Source: Mesostigma viride (Eukaryota > Streptophyta > Mesostigmatophyceae > Mesostigmatales > Mesostigmataceae). Taken from it: DNA of 64,000 bases. The DNA lies in contig RPFO01000154.1 of assembly GCA_009746045.1 (NCBI GenBank), forward strand, positions 7,802,693 to 7,866,692. The letters run 5' to 3'. Shown here in pieces: positions 1 to 12,054 of this stretch. The first letter of the stretch is position 1, and every line of letters starts with the position of its first letter. The position numbers and the translations under genes were made by a program. The notes beneath the pieces were generated by a model. The model was not told where the DNA came from. It worked only from the letters and a program-made list of their open reading frames with translations, and did no database searches.

Positions 1-600
1 ATTTTGGTGGGCTCCCCCCTCCACCATCTCGGCCGTTTTAGGCACCCCTTCCCCCTCCACCTGCTCGCCGTTTTCAGGCATCCCCCTCCCCCCTCCACCT
101 AAGTTCTGTTTTGTTGGTGGCTCCCTCCCTCCACCTTCTCGCCGTCGTCAGGCACGGCAATCCCCCCTCCACCTTCTGTTTTTTTGGTGGGCGCCTACCC
201 CTCCACCTTCTTTCCGTTTTCAGGCACCCCCTCGCCCCTCCATCTTCTGTTGGTAGCCCGCTTCCCCCCACCTTTTGGCCTTTTTGGGTGGCAACCCCTC
301 TCCCCCCTCCACCTTTCGGCCTTTCTTTAGGCTGGCAGCCCCCCTCCAACTTATCGCCTTTTGGCAGGCACCCCTCTCCCATCCACCTTCTGGCCTTTGG
401 TGGGCAGGCCCAACCCCCCTCCACCTGCTTGCTTTTCGTGGGCACCCCTGACCCCAGAACCTTCCTCCCCACCCCCCATTGTCTTTTTTTGCTTTTTCGG
501 TGGGCACCCCCACCCCCCCTCCACCTTCTCGGTGTTATTTTTTTGGGGGGGTGTCCTGGCAGGCACCACCAATGCCCCTTCACCTTCTGTCTATCTCTTT
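1..600. repeat. Degenerate C-rich minisatellite
   Basis: Irregular tandem repeat built on a unit like CTCCACCTTCTNGCC followed by TTTTNGGTGGGCACCCC, with spacing of about 38 to 57 bases between CCACC cores. Pyrimidines dominate the + strand. Open frames on both strands are proline/glycine-rich consequences of the repeat and show no domain. The array runs off the left edge, so its full length is unknown. Confidence 0.85.
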
Positions 601-3265
601 TTTTTTTTTGGTGATCAACCTCAAAACAGCCTAGTACATTTTTTTTCCCCTTTGACCGGCCCCATATAGTATGCCAGCTAAACGTTTAATTACTGTGTAC
701 GTGAAACTGGGCAATTGCAGCTGGGGTTGGCCATGGAGGAGTCACCACTTCAAACATACGTCAACTGTTATTAATTCAAGACCTGATAAAACTTGCTTAC
801 ACTTGGTGACCTCTATTATACATAGACTGCTTTCGAAGGCCCTACAGCAAACCGTTTATTTGTACTGGGTCCGTTTTGGTGGTACCAGCTGAAGTCCTAC
901 CACTCTAACGGACTGTCTGACAGACAGAGTTGGTGGCAGAACTATGGATGGGCGCCGCACCAAAAATATGGTGAAACCTGGTAGGAATGAATTTAATCTA
1001 GACATAAGCTTCACGTGGCACTTAATTCAGACCGTGCTTTGGACAGTGCCTGGCCACCAGGGAGATATGCTTGAGCATAATTAGGGGGATACCTGATGGT
1101 CCAACGGTACCGAGGTGCATGAGCAATATTGACGTGCACATTCACACGGCTACGGCGGTGCAAACAACTCACTTGTACAACAGCATCGCTTGTTGTCACA
1201 TTGGACTCAAAAATGTGTGCAGCAAATATTATGGTAGAGGCCAGGCGCAGTGACTGTGCAAGTGCTACATGATGCTAGGCGGAATGAAAAAAGATGAAGA
1301 GTAGGTTAATATTTCTTAGCCACAGTGATAGTAAGTGAACCAAGATCCAATGTAATAGGTGTACCAGATGTGGAAGAAGAAACAGTCTTGAGCATGAGTA
1401 TGCCGAAGGAGATGGTGTAACAAAGTTGAAGGAGTCTCCTCGGTAGGAGGGTCAGGAGGAGGGCCAACAGGGCTAGTGTGAATGCCAATTTCCGTTTCAA
1501 TGGTCGCACCACAAGCAAAACTGCTGGGCTTCCTCAAATTTGTAAAACTTCTTATATATAGTGCTCAGCAAAGGCAGGTTCCTTAATTGATTAATCATAG
1601 CGCGGGCATCCTAGCCCAATAAAGAAAGATAGATGACCCCGCTGGAGTTAGGCGTAATTACCACGTAGTATTTAGCTCGGCTAATTTTACTGGTAGAATG
1701 GGAGCAAGCACTCAGGTCCAATGTGGAGGTAGATGTCGAAGCACTAGTCACAGAAGCAAATTGCGAATCTGAAATTCAAATCGAATGGTAGTCGATGCGA
1801 AGAATATAGCGCGATTTGGATCCAGCGAGTAGGTAGACAGGACGCCTAGGCGTCCACACTCCACACCGTATCCAGGGGTAAATGTAGCTGAAGGGAAACT
1901 CTAACTATTGTGCGGGTAGGTACACAAAGCATTACACCTACGTAGAAGCACGGAAAACAAGTGTGGAAGGAAAATGCCGGCACTAACTTAACCTCTCTAA
2001 CCTTGTATTGAAGCCTTCATTCCTCCAAACTCCCTTGTCTTTTACCCACTTTCTTTCAACACCTGCAACTAGGTGCGTGCGTAGCAAGCCAAGCGGAATG
2101 AATGGTAAAAAGCCCATTCGTCTCCTCTTCAGTCTTCAGTATCGTGAAAATGCACAGTACATGATGCGTACAACCTTTGCAAAAATGGCGATTGAAGACA
2201 TGCCCCTTTACCATAGTCTGAATTATGAGTGGGCATGCAAACTGCAGAAAAGACGTCGTATGTGAGAATGATTTTATCATGTATAAAACTGTAAATAATA
2301 CGCAGAATTCTGTAAAATCCTGCAAAGACTCCTAAATTCAGGATGATGGAGACTATTTTGTGTATAAAATACTAATCTTTAACTCTGGCATTATTGTGCC
2401 ACTGAGAAATAATGCTTTTCTCAATTGCACATTGAATCTTGAAATCTCTGTCAAAGACCAACTTTAAATAACGACTTTCACTATTGTACCCGCTCTTTAC
2501 ACTATATTTACGGCAGGCAGCTGAGCGCACTGGATGAAATTCACCTCTGACACCTCCGTACAGTAGCCTGTTTGGCGGCCTTGAGAGCGCTTTGTGCCGC
2601 TGGTAGCGTGTGTGCACAACATCGCATACATTAGGCGTAAAATTTAGCTCTAGCGGTACCGTACTCATAGCAATCTATCCCGTCCGATTTGGTTGCGGAA
2701 TTTGAAAGTTATTGAGTTCCGCAGTTGTACCATTGGCCCGTGTGTAATTTCTTGCACTCTATGTACCTAGCAGTACTGTCCTACGTAGTTTGCCGGAATT
2801 AGGGCTTGGCTGTACCGAGACTTAGGTGCCGGCCTGTACGCAGTGCAAATACATGTAAGGGCAGATTCCCTGCGTCCAAGTTCACGAGTACCATATCAGT
2901 ATATGTTATTTCGTGCACACAAGCAGTTCAGAGTTGTGCGGACAAGCTGTGCTGCATGGCACTGCTTGGCAGCGCCATGAGCCGCCAAAGCTATTAGTGT
3001 GTGGGAACGTTCACTTTTGTAACCCGGTGCACATCATCTACAAAAAAATCTGGCCATGCAGCGGATTAACCGCCTGGCCAGGACATAAAATTTACGTATT
3101 TCAAATGCCAATGTACTTGTTCATCAACTAGTTGACTAAGGCCGAAAAGCCTAAGGATCTTTCCTCCAGTACCAAGTTTGTGGTATAATTTGCTGAATTT
3201 TCCACGTATCGTTTAGCACTAATATCAGAGTTGTAATGAGGGTTCGTTGTTTTGCTGCCTCAGTG
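601..3265. other. No gene recognised
   Basis: About 2.7 kb of mixed-composition sequence. No long open frame, recognisable domain, LRR exon or obvious terminal repeat was seen. It may be intergenic or intronic sequence of the gene whose tail exon lies at 3579-4094. Confidence 0.5.
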
Positions 3266-4370
3266 CGCATCGGCTTGTCATGGCTGGGGTTTGCCACTCA
3301 GTCAAGCAGACTTTGGACCATCATGGATGGTCGCCGCTAGCTGAGGCTGCATGCAATGGAAGTAGCGAAACAACGATTGGTATCGGTTAGTTATGTAGGC
3401 GGTTGTCTCTTTGATATGGTAGCGCTGATTATACATGTACAATGCCTTTCCTTGCTCAAACAGCCTGAGTCAAGTTTATTTCTGACCAGTTTGACCATTT
3501 TTTCTTGTTTCACTGGCCAACGTCCACCTTCTTATTTTGCGTCCATTGCGTGTGGCAAACTATTCACCACGTGGTCAGCCCCACCCGAGGGTTCATCGCC
3601 ACCACCGCCCAAGGCCTCATCGCCACCCCCGGCTGTTGCGGGGACCTGCTCAGGCTCCGAGGAAGTTTTGCTCGTTTGGGATGATATTGATTTCCGTCTT
3701 GCAGACTTCACCGCGTCGGAGACTGTCTGCCTGGACCCGCAATATGTTCTGCAGTCGGGAACGCTGTGCCCTGATATGGCAGTTTGCAGCATGGGAGGTG
3801 CCGCGTCCACTTGCTGCCCTTGCCTGGAGAAGCAGCTGACAATCCTGGAGCGGCCTGATTCGGTAGCAGATCTCAACTTCCTGTTCTTCTCTGGCTGTAT
3901 CTCGATCGGTCAGTGCTCGCTGGACAGCTACTTGAAGCTGTTTGTCCAGTGCGGGTACGGTGCCAGGGCGAACGCGCTGCTGTCTGCGGTGGGCGCTCCA
4001 TACCCTCCTCCTTCATCATCACTGCCGCCGCGGCTTGCAGCACCACCGCCGCCAGCTGTGATTCCGCCAGTGCCCCAATCCATCCCTAGTGGATGTAAGT
4101 AACTACGAGGCATTTCCTACTCAGTTGTGGTTGGGAACGGGCTGAACGGATGTGTATAGCAGCGTCAGTCACCATGCAGTAACCTCCAACTGCTCCTGAG
4201 CCGGGTTCGTACCATGACTCCAGGTGCCTTGATGCATCTGTGTTTCTTGGTGACAGTGTCTTGGCCTCAATTTGACCCATAACTGATGTGAGGTGCCGTT
4301 CAAGTGAAGAGTTATAATACACTTCCCTGTATAGGTGAAACTCTCCGCCCAGCTCCTTTGAGTTATGGAT
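3266..4370 (+). repeat. Segmental duplicate B (copy 1)
   Basis: A block of about 1.1 kb that recurs at 50819-51915 with high identity, including intron sequence on both sides of the shared exon. Similarity starts at CGCATCGGCTTG and stops at AGTTATGGAT, so both ends are sharp. Small indels distinguish the copies, and those inside the exon keep the frame. Confidence 0.9.
3579..4094 (+). CDS. Cys/Pro-rich tail exon of an upstream LRR gene (gene 0)
   Basis: Predicted internal exon of 516 nt between the acceptor in GTGGTCAG and the donor GTAAGT, phase 1 at both ends. It encodes SSPPPP-type linkers flanking a domain of about 110 residues with around ten cysteines (motifs STCCPCLEKQL, GQCSLDSYLKLF), then a second proline-rich linker (PPPPAVIPPVP). 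The paralogue at 51127-51639 sits at the 3' end of LRR gene 1. By position this copy is probably the tail of a preceding member of the same tandem family. The open frame runs upstream to 3356, so an earlier exon start is possible. The domain was not assigned to a known family. An extracellular location is inferred from the Pro and Cys content. Confidence 0.6.
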
Positions 4371-5645
4371 CCCTCCTTGTGACATGTCAGCTAGCCTGCA
4401 TACAATCAAAACGCTGTGCAGCTAACAACTATGGTGTGCTGCTCCCTTTTGGCTTTACATGCATATGTCAGATAGTGTCCTGTAGGCTGTAGTGATGGAG
4501 AGCGGTAGTAGAGGCTTCGTGGCCTTCATTGGCAGCAAAAATAGCACTAGTAGCCAAGTATCCGTCTGGCTGGGTACATACTTGGCTCCCCGTGAAGTGA
4601 ACATCAGCTGAAGCCATGCTGAACATTGTGAGTGTTGTGTAAAACATGTTTGTATGCTACAGTATCCTAGTGAGCCGGTGAGTAATGCGCATCTGAAGAG
4701 ACTTGACTGCGGTTGAGTGACTTGCTGACTGTCAGTCTACATATTTGCTTATTGTCAATCACGTGGCGGTAGCTAAATGCTGACGCATGTAGGCATCTTT
4801 TTTTTGTGAGAGTATAATCTTCCTCCTGGACCTATTCCTCCTCATGCAGCTTGGAGCTGTTGATGGCTCGTGCAGCGCTGGGTGGAAAATAGGTACTGCC
4901 CAGGCTGAACGTAATGAAGCAGGACCGTGCTCTGTTTGAGTGTGTTGCGGTGTTACAGAGACAGGTGGCTTTTGGTGAGAAGCAGACCCTTGCTTGTTGA
5001 ACGAAATCGAAACTTTACACAGAAACGGACGCAAGTCTTAGCTATAAGGTCTCTTTTCTATATTATTATGATTTGTAATCCGGCGCCCATGCAGCGCCGG
5101 CCTGCTGTTCAAGGTTTGCACTCAATAGCACCGCCTTCCAGTATTGGCCGACTCGATCACATTTCCTGCAGGTACTTACTAAGGCTGCAACAGAAGTTCA
5201 AAAGAACTTGTGCATGGTTGAGGTTCGGGTATGCACCCTGTCTGCAGTAGACCCACCTGCCCACCTAGCTCTCAGACCTCAGTGCCCATGTGGCTAAGGG
5301 GGGTGTCTGGGATCATATACCCACTTCCATGTCCACGACTATGTTTATTCCATCCTGATTTATTTCTAGTTTGACTTTTATGCTGCAGGGTTGAGTTCAC
5401 CCTGTCGTTATACGATGTACCTACTAAGCTCCTTAGAAGTAAGCTTGGGCTGAGTGAGATGCTTGCGCTCATATATAATTCAGCCCTATGTTTGGACTCG
5501 GTTGGACAACTTTGTTTTATCCTCTTGTAGTTGGTTTGCCTTTCTTTCCAACACGTTGTTTTGGTATTTTGAAGGAAACTACTGTCAACAACTTCTTGTG
5601 TTACATACTTTCTGCTTGATTGGTCGTGTCGCAATTTTTTCCCAG
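4371..5645. other. Intergenic/5' region of LRR gene 1
   Basis: No exon could be supported. A signal-peptide exon ending in phase 1 is expected somewhere upstream of 5646, but no convincing candidate was found. The sequence around 5590-5645 is pyrimidine-rich and ends in TTTTTTCCCAG, a good acceptor. Confidence 0.45.
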
Positions 5646-5799
5646 GGGGTGACAGAGCAGCGCTGCTAGCTCAGAAGAATGCGATCACCAATCAACCTTC
5701 TATCAGCGCACTGACAAGCTGGACAGCCGATGGAGACCCATGCGGCTTCACATTTGTCATCTGCGATAATGGGCGGGTGTCCGTGTTGAATATGCCTGA
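5646..5799 (+). CDS. LRR gene 1, N-terminal cap exon (LRRNT_2-like)
   Basis: Exon of 154 nt with acceptor TTTTTTCCCAG and donor GTAAGTC, entering in phase 1 and leaving in phase 2. It encodes DRAALLAQKNAI, then LTSWTADGDPCGF and a paired cysteine in VICD, then RVSVLNMP. This is the classic layout of the LRRNT_2 cap that precedes plant LRR domains: a DRxALLxxK helix, then W and PC, then VxCD. Gene 2 has an equivalent exon at 55768-55924. Confidence 0.85.
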
Positions 5800-6387
5800 G
5801 TAAGTCAAATAATCTCTTCATGCTCTGCATAATGTACATACTGTACAGAGGCCTGCATGCCGGCAGCCTTTGATAATTTCTTTGTTAATAAATGTCTGCA
5901 CTGCATTCAGTGTATTACAAGTACCCAAACACCATGGTACCCTCTCTACTTTGGCTGAGCGCCTAGCTCCCTGCAGCCAAGTGTCCAAAAGTAGTAAACC
6001 AGGTGTGCGGGTGAAAGTACGAATCTGCATCTCGAATCTGGTTTAAACAGAATCTTAAATAGTTTGCTAGAGCCTTGACTAATCCTGCCACAAAATCGGT
6101 CCATTTAATAGACCTGTTCTAGAAGAACCTCAGTGACTCCTTCAAATAGGACCGACTAAGGTTTAAGCGTAAGCACATATTACACAATCCTTGCATTTGC
6201 ACCGTGTTTAACTTTATGATCCACGTGTCCCTGTTCTTGTTATGCAGCACCTTGGGACATGATGCAGTTTTACAACTTGCTGTTAATTTTCGCATGCATC
6301 TCTTCATCAGCGCCTCTGCTTTGACCGCGTTTTGCTCATTGTAACTGTTGAATCAAGTTATATTTGCGGTTATATTTGAATGTGCAG

Positions 6388-6447
6388 GAAGGGTCTCCAG
6401 GGCACACTTGCGACAGAACTGGGCTCTTTGGCAGCCCTGAGTGTCTT
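6388..6447 (+). CDS. LRR gene 1, first LRR exon
   Basis: Exon of 60 nt between TGTGCAG and GTGAGT, phase 2-2. Joined to the cap it reads E-KGLQGTLATELGSLAALSVL. It is a shortened first LRR. Gene 2 has the same 60-nt version at 56613-56672, so the length is ancestral rather than a local deletion. Confidence 0.85.
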
Positions 6448-6834
6448 GTGAGTGTCCTTTTTGCCTACGAATCTGCATTCATTGCTTCAATTATTCTATA
6501 ACTGCGTTTTTCTGAAGGCTTGTCTCGGTTGATAATCGCAGTGTAGGTTAATATCAGATTTTTTTTAAAAAACAGGAAATGAAGGGGATGTTGCACGCGG
6601 TCACATTTTCTTCGGCTTTACCAATGCAGGCAAGTGCACCTTTGGAGTTAGCCGGATGGCAGCAACTTCTAGGAGCCATGTCAAGCATGCAGTTCGGACT
6701 GCATTGTGTACCACGTATTATAATTGATGGCCAACAATCGGTGCACGGTCCTGTGATGCAGTTAATCAGCTCATCACACGCGCTATTGTGAAAGGCTATA
6801 CCTTCCTAACCACCTTGTGCCTCCTCAGGAGAAG

Positions 6835-8692
6835 ACTAAGATGGCCGGCTTGGGAGGAGACGAGCTAGAGGCCCTGTAGGGGGGGTGGTGCACCGGCGGA
6901 ATGGCGTGCTGGATGTCCAACGGTCAAGCAGCTCACCTTTGCTATCGCCCACACGTAGGCTATACTTACTCGTGGACGAGCTCCGGCCGATGGGTCTGGC
7001 TGCCATCTTGGGGCAGCGGTTGTGGCTGCAATCCACAGCTGCCAATCCATCTGGCAGCAATTCTTCAAGTCCATCCGCTTGGAAGGGTGGGGGCAGCGGT
7101 CGCGGGTGCTGTGGGCCATGGTGACGGATGATGAGTGAGCCCTGGCCTTGGCTCCTATGCTAAGTGTTTACAAGGGTCGACAGAAGCGCACCTTTGGCGC
7201 GTGAGCTTGTCGTGTCTGACGCGTTGACCTACGGGCAATGTGTCATCTTAGCTACAATGGAGCCGGGCGATATGACGCAGCTGGCGCGGGCACGTGAGGT
7301 GCGGGGGTACCTAACGTTGCTCATACCGACCGAGGTGGTCTACACTGGCCCTAGGCCGCTCAGCGCGCGGGCGCAACAATCAATCACCATCCAGGGATGG
7401 CGGGCTGGGGTCAAAAGTCGTTGGCGGAATCCGAGACTGCTCATCCATGAGGAGGTGCGGGCCGCAGTGAAGGGCGTGGAGAGGAGTGGCAGTGGGCTGT
7501 TTGGGTAAGGGGTGGTCACCATCTTACAAGCTATGCAGGCAGTGCCACCGGTTGTGCGCGCCAACACTGGCTACTGTACTGGGCGCCGCTCCGGGCAGTG
7601 GGTGTGGACGCCGAGTTCTCTGCAACCAGCCGGTGGCGTTTCCCGCGGCAGTCCATGGCGGCTTTCCTGGCAGGCTGGGTTCGTGGCCTGACCGCGGAAG
7701 GCATCCATCCTAGTTAACCCGGGGCATCCTGCACCCGTTAGCTACTGTGCTGTCCATTGCTAGAGGGGAAAGTCACGCCGGCTACCTCGCTGGCCTACCG
7801 TCGTGGCCTTGATTCTCACTTGGCACTGTGGGAGGCTGGTGACCGGGCTGACAGGCCATCATCATGTGCTGCAGCCCTTGAGGAGACCTTTTTGTGGCTC
7901 GTGCGTACGTCGCCTGGGCTCATTTTAGGAGATACAGCCGCAGACGTGTGTCAATCCTTTGATGGGGTTGCAACTTTACTTCCTCGGTATGGTGAAGCAG
8001 TGGCCCTTGGCATGCGCCATCCTTGCTGGGTGGAAGACGCCCGTGCCCCATCGTGCCCCACCCCCCCTTCCGTGGGAGGCAGCGGTTGTGATTGCCAGTA
8101 GAACGGTGATGCATGGCCAGCGACTTGCGGCCTCAATGGTGGTCATCCCGTTTCGTCATTACCTGCGAACGTCTGAGGCATACATAGAACCTCCGCGTCT
8201 GCCACGTGCGCGCCTCCAGCCTGATGTCCGGCTTGGGCCGGCTCAGCGAGGCACCGTGCTGAGCACTGAAGTCTACCCAGGCCTCTTAGGGCAAACTCAG
8301 TCGATGGTGGTAGAAGACTTGATGTCTGATTCAACCATACTCCGCCACTGCATCGTAGGCAAGCAAGCTTGGGAGCATGTGTTCCGTTTCACCTACCCGC
8401 AAGTCAGCCGCATTTGGCACGTTGTGACGCACACTTTGTTGGTCAACAAGCTCTTCGCCAGTCATGGGCTTTGACATCAGTGGGGGTGCCACCCATGATT
8501 TCCCAGAGGGTCGCAGCATTGGGGACATCCAGGACCGGGGGCGCTGGCTCGATCATGCAGCAGCTCCACAGTTGCCCATTATGTGGGCTTGCACCGCAGC
8601 TTGGATTTTGAGCATCCTGAGGTTCTTCTTAGGGCCATGGCCGCCTGCCCCCCTCGGGCATGGTGGACTGTTCTGAAAGTGCCCGACGCCTA
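6835..8692 (+). pseudogene. Decayed tyrosine-recombinase element (copy 1)
   Basis: Degenerate + strand coding remains broken by frameshifts. From about 7757 a SAM-like N-terminal region appears (VTPATSLAYRRGL). At about 8150-8210 there is a catalytic Arg box (FRHYLRTSEAY). At about 8470-8545 there is a GGATHDFPEG..GRW box. The likely catalytic Tyr codon is 8580-8582 in STVAHYVGLHRSL, in a different frame from the preceding box. Tyrosine recombinases of this type move DIRS-like and Crypton-like elements. The earlier part (7164-7508, 114 aa open frame) is unassigned. The frame breaks make it non-functional as read. The second, longer relative is at 31550-34999. Confidence 0.65.
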
Positions 8693-8904
8693 ATTGGTTG
8701 TTCGTTGTGCTTAAGATCTGTTCTTTGCCCCTGGCGTGGATCGCGAGAGAGGGATGTAAGGGCAAGGTTATGTTAAGGGGAGGTGGCACCCTCAAACCCT
8801 TAAAATTTGACATATGCTAATATCACTTGAAATTCATTTGCACAATGCTGAATTATTATTGGGGGCACTAAATAACATCTCTAGTGAGTTGGGGATGCAC
8901 TTGT

Positions 8905-8921
8905 TGGGGGTACTACCCCCA
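8905..8921. repeat. Subterminal perfect palindrome of TTAA element copy 1
   Basis: TGGGGGTACTACCCCCA, an 8-bp inverted repeat around one C, 132 bases inside the left end. The identical sequence lies 131 bases inside the left end of the second TTAA element (59832-59848). Conservation of sequence and spacing in otherwise diverged copies suggests a transposase-binding or structural role. That role is inferred. Confidence 0.75.
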
Positions 8922-9298
8922 TATATACGCCAATAATGCGCTATAAATAGCAAAACACGCTATTTAGGGCTGAGTATGCCCCAGTCAATGCACTTATTTG
9001 TTGGCTACCAAAAATCCAGGTCATATATTTCCCTGAGTTTGTAGCTTGCTGAGCTATGGACATGGCAAAACCTTGAACAGTTATTAATTTTCCTGCAAAA
9101 ACAGGTCATTTTTTGCCGGACATTGGGAATAAACATATCATAAACACTTCCGATAAGGCCACAAAATCAACAAAAATTCCGGCTAACAGGGGGACAGCAG
9201 TGTTCCAAGTCCCAGGTCATTCCGACAAGTCTAGCTCAAGTTATTGCGTCAGATGTGTTTTCAGAAAAATGCCCGCTAAAGCAGAAAATGTCACTATA

Positions 9299-9514
9299 TC
9301 AGCCCTTGTAAGCATCCTGCACAAGGCAGGCAGGGCAAAACCAATTTCCATTGGGCTCCTTAGTCAACGGGGGGTCAGCGCAGCACCCATGCAGTCCTCC
9401 CTTGCACCCGACTGTGCTGCACAGCAGAAAAACCGTGAATTTCATCCGGGGACGCACGTGCAAGGCAAGGAATATCATCAACATCATTCTCATCATCACT
9501 ACTACCTTCCCCAT
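9299..9514 (-). pseudogene. PHD-finger-like fragment inside TTAA element
   Basis: The minus-strand frame contains FLLCSTVGCKGGLHGCC then ADPPL, PNGNWFCPAC. The Cys/His spacing and the PPL..P.G.WFCPxC signature fit the second half of a PHD zinc finger. The expected first Cys pair (DDIPCLA) follows an acidic stretch (GSSDDENDVDD) in another frame (9375-9572), implying a frameshift. PHD fingers occur in several eukaryotic transposon proteins. The frame ends soon after, so this is a fragment. Confidence 0.6.
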
Positions 9515-10644
9515 CGCCCCCCTGCCCCTCCCTTTGCATCACGTCGTGGCAGCCACCCTTAAAACAGGTCATTCCGACAAGTCTAGCTCAAGTAATAAGG
9601 TTGAATTGAAGGTTATGCGTGCTAAAACCTGAACATAAGCTTAAAAGGGGGTTTTTCTTTGTATATGGCCACTTAGGCATGCTGTTTTCATCCAAAAAGC
9701 CAGGAGGCATGCCCCACTCGATCACAAAACACAAGCAAATGGCTAGGCACCACATCTGCCCTCACCTGCCCTCGGCATGGCCAACCTTGCCAGCGCAAGC
9801 ATAGCAACACGATCGCTAGGCATACATGCCAAGAGAGCATACACTATACTCTACCCAAGGTTACCTTGTAAGCTTCATGCCAAGAACTCAGCAACTCTAT
9901 GATCAAAAGCACATATAATTAACTCTAGCACACTGATGACGACACATGCCCAAGGTTGGGGGTCACTGTGGCACGCACTGATGGGTTTCCTAGACGACCA
10001 CTCACCACCTGACAAGGCGCTAAGGACCACTCAGAAAGCAAGTAAACACAATCACACTTTACATGCCATCAACATGGATCAAATCCATGCTGAATGTGTT
10101 ATGAAGTACAAAGGGGTGGCCAGTGACGCACCTCATACTCCTTCACCGTCCCTCGAGCATGGCCAGACTTATAAGTACGTTAATAGCAATAATGATGATG
10201 GCACTAACATGCATTACCAGAATTTTCTATGTTTCTCGCAGGTTAGAGTGTAAGGGTTATGCCAACCAAGCTTACCAACACAGCAAAAACTCCTTAACTG
10301 CCCTACCCGACATGGGCAACAAACTGGAACTATCAAGGGCAAGGAACCAAGGAGATCATGGCATATGTACAAAGCTTGCATGCAGTCAACCATGTCAACC
10401 ATGGTTGGCTCAGCACGTTGCTGTCTTGTCACATCATCATAACAAGGAAAGCTCAAATAAACCAATGATGGCAGCTATCTACATGCAGTCACACAAATGC
10501 AACATCTCAAACATGATCGTCGATAAAAAAAAAACCTTCCTTCCCTGCACGACAAAATGCAAAGAAACCAGTGGCGGCCGTTCCGCTTCTGACCGCTGTG
10601 ATGCCGCTGTGAGGAAAGGGTGCGTCACTATCACACAACAAGAA

Positions 10645-10649
10645 GCGTC
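10645..10649. repeat. Target-site duplication of the LTR element, left
   Basis: GCGTC immediately left of the left LTR. The same five bases follow the right LTR at 18295-18299. Five-base duplications are typical of LTR retrotransposon integration and fix the element borders. Confidence 0.9.
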
Positions 10650-11123
10650 AGTTAGATTGCGGTGGGATATATTGCTTGAAGACACAGTGAATGCAAGGAG
10701 CAATGAATGCTTGGTTCATTAGAAAATAGGTTTACCCTTTATCAACGTTCCTCTCACTGGCTGCGCCGCCAGTGACCGTTGGGTGCAGACCGTTGGCCCG
10801 TGGCCACACGATGACAGGTAGCAGTCTAGTCACTGCATCGTGCGATCACAGATCAATGCACGCTGCAGTACGGTCCCTATCTAGGATACTCTAGTACCGT
10901 CCAATGACAGGACACTACGTATACTGGGTACTGACATCTGTCACGTACCTCAGTACCCAAAGTACCTATCTAGGGAAACGTATGCGACTCGACTAGCATT
11001 CCTATCTGCATAGCCCACGTGGTATTTATATTCACATACCAACGTAGGTTTACAAGGCTTATTCATACGTTGTATTCACAATGCCTTTGAGACTTAGTCT
11101 ACAGCAAAGCATGGAGACTAACT
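10650..11123 (-). repeat. 3' LTR (left) of the LTR element
   Basis: 474 bp, starting AGTTAG and ending CTAACT, so the LTR has 6-bp inverted ends rather than TG..CA. It matches 17825-18294 with few substitutions and short indels. No clear polypurine tract abuts its inner edge. Confidence 0.9.
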
Positions 11124-11497
11124 CCAGTATTGTTTTATTATTTATTTCTTAATGCAGGTCTGCACCCCCAACATTATTGTTATTGTTTTTAAGTTGATTA
11201 GGGGTACAAAAGAGACATGGCTGGTTGAGCCAGGTTGGTTACAGCTGGCTGTTCTGGCCAGGTGTTATATTGCACATTAAATAAGGTGTACACAGCTGGC
11301 TGGTTTGGCCAGTTACTGAAGCACACATTAAGTAAATGGATACAAAGCTTGTGTCCTCAAGCTGCAAATGGATACAAATCTGACCTAGCCAGCACTCACA
11401 CCCCACAACGAATGTGTTGAATTTTATGGCGCCCAGCAGCTATCGCTGTGGTAAGGGGGTGTGGTGGTTGTGTACTGTGCTATGGCCAGTCATTTAT
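11124..11497. other. 3' untranslated interior of LTR element
   Basis: Between the end of pol (TGA on the minus strand at 11498-11500) and the 3' LTR. No further open frame is supported. A short near-duplicate motif (GCTGGCTG/TTTGGCCAG) occurs at about 11230-11320. The purine run usually found just before a 3' LTR is not evident. Confidence 0.6.
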
Positions 11498-12054
11498 TCA
11501 AACACTGACTCTGATATCATAGGGGTTCATGTTCTGAAAGAGGAGCTGGTACTGTTGGCCAGCAGCATCCCGCAGCTTCGTTAGAGCGTCTGCTGGGTTG
11601 TCCTCATCATCCACATGAGTCCAGCTGGAAAAATAGGTGCCTCCTGTTTGAGGATCACCCAATCCAGGTCAGTGTGGACAGCAGCAGAAACAGATTTCTT
11701 GGTTAGAAAACTGATCACAGATTGGCTGTCAGTATAGAGATGTGAGATGACATTGCATGTGCTGCCTGCCTGGGTTTGTAGCCAGGTGAGCATGTGCTGC
11801 AGGGAACGAGCATGCAATGCAGCAGACACCACAGCACGACATTCAGCTGAGTTGCTGCTGCCAGGTTTTCTGCGGTGTAGCCTGCTGTACCAGGAAGTGA
11901 GGGACATGTAATCTGACCTGTTGGTGAGAAAAAACAGCCCTGATTCCCGTGCCCCCATCTGATTGATTGTTCTGCTCTCCATGGAGCTGTCCATGACACT
12001 GTGGATGTGGATGTCTTCCATCAGATTCAGGCCATGGAGGATGAGGGGGGGCAG
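11498..12054 (-). CDS. Copia-like RNase H domain
   Basis: The minus-strand frame from about 12021 gives FLTNRSDYMSLTSWYSRLHRRKPG, then SNSAECRAV (catalytic Glu region) and YTDSQSVISF (catalytic Asp region). Near 11655 the reading frame changes, and the end reads WTHVDDEDNPADALTKLRDA, matching the Copia RNase H tail NxADxLTK. The polyprotein ends with TGA at 11498-11500. RNase H degrades the RNA strand during reverse transcription. The frameshift makes this copy defective as read. Confidence 0.8.

Noticed and set aside
74-669. Frames of up to 169 codons over the left-edge minisatellite
   Set aside because: Low-complexity Gly/Lys- or Pro/Phe-rich translations of a degenerate repeat with no domain.
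5454-5669. Signal-peptide exon for gene 1 in the 71-codon frame
   Set aside because: It is in a different frame from the N-cap exon and ends within it. No donor with phase 1 could be supported.
9113-9562. 149-codon + strand frame in the TTAA element
   Set aside because: The minus strand of the same place reads as a PHD finger with conserved Cys/His spacing. The + strand frame has His/Pro-rich low-complexity features of an antisense shadow.
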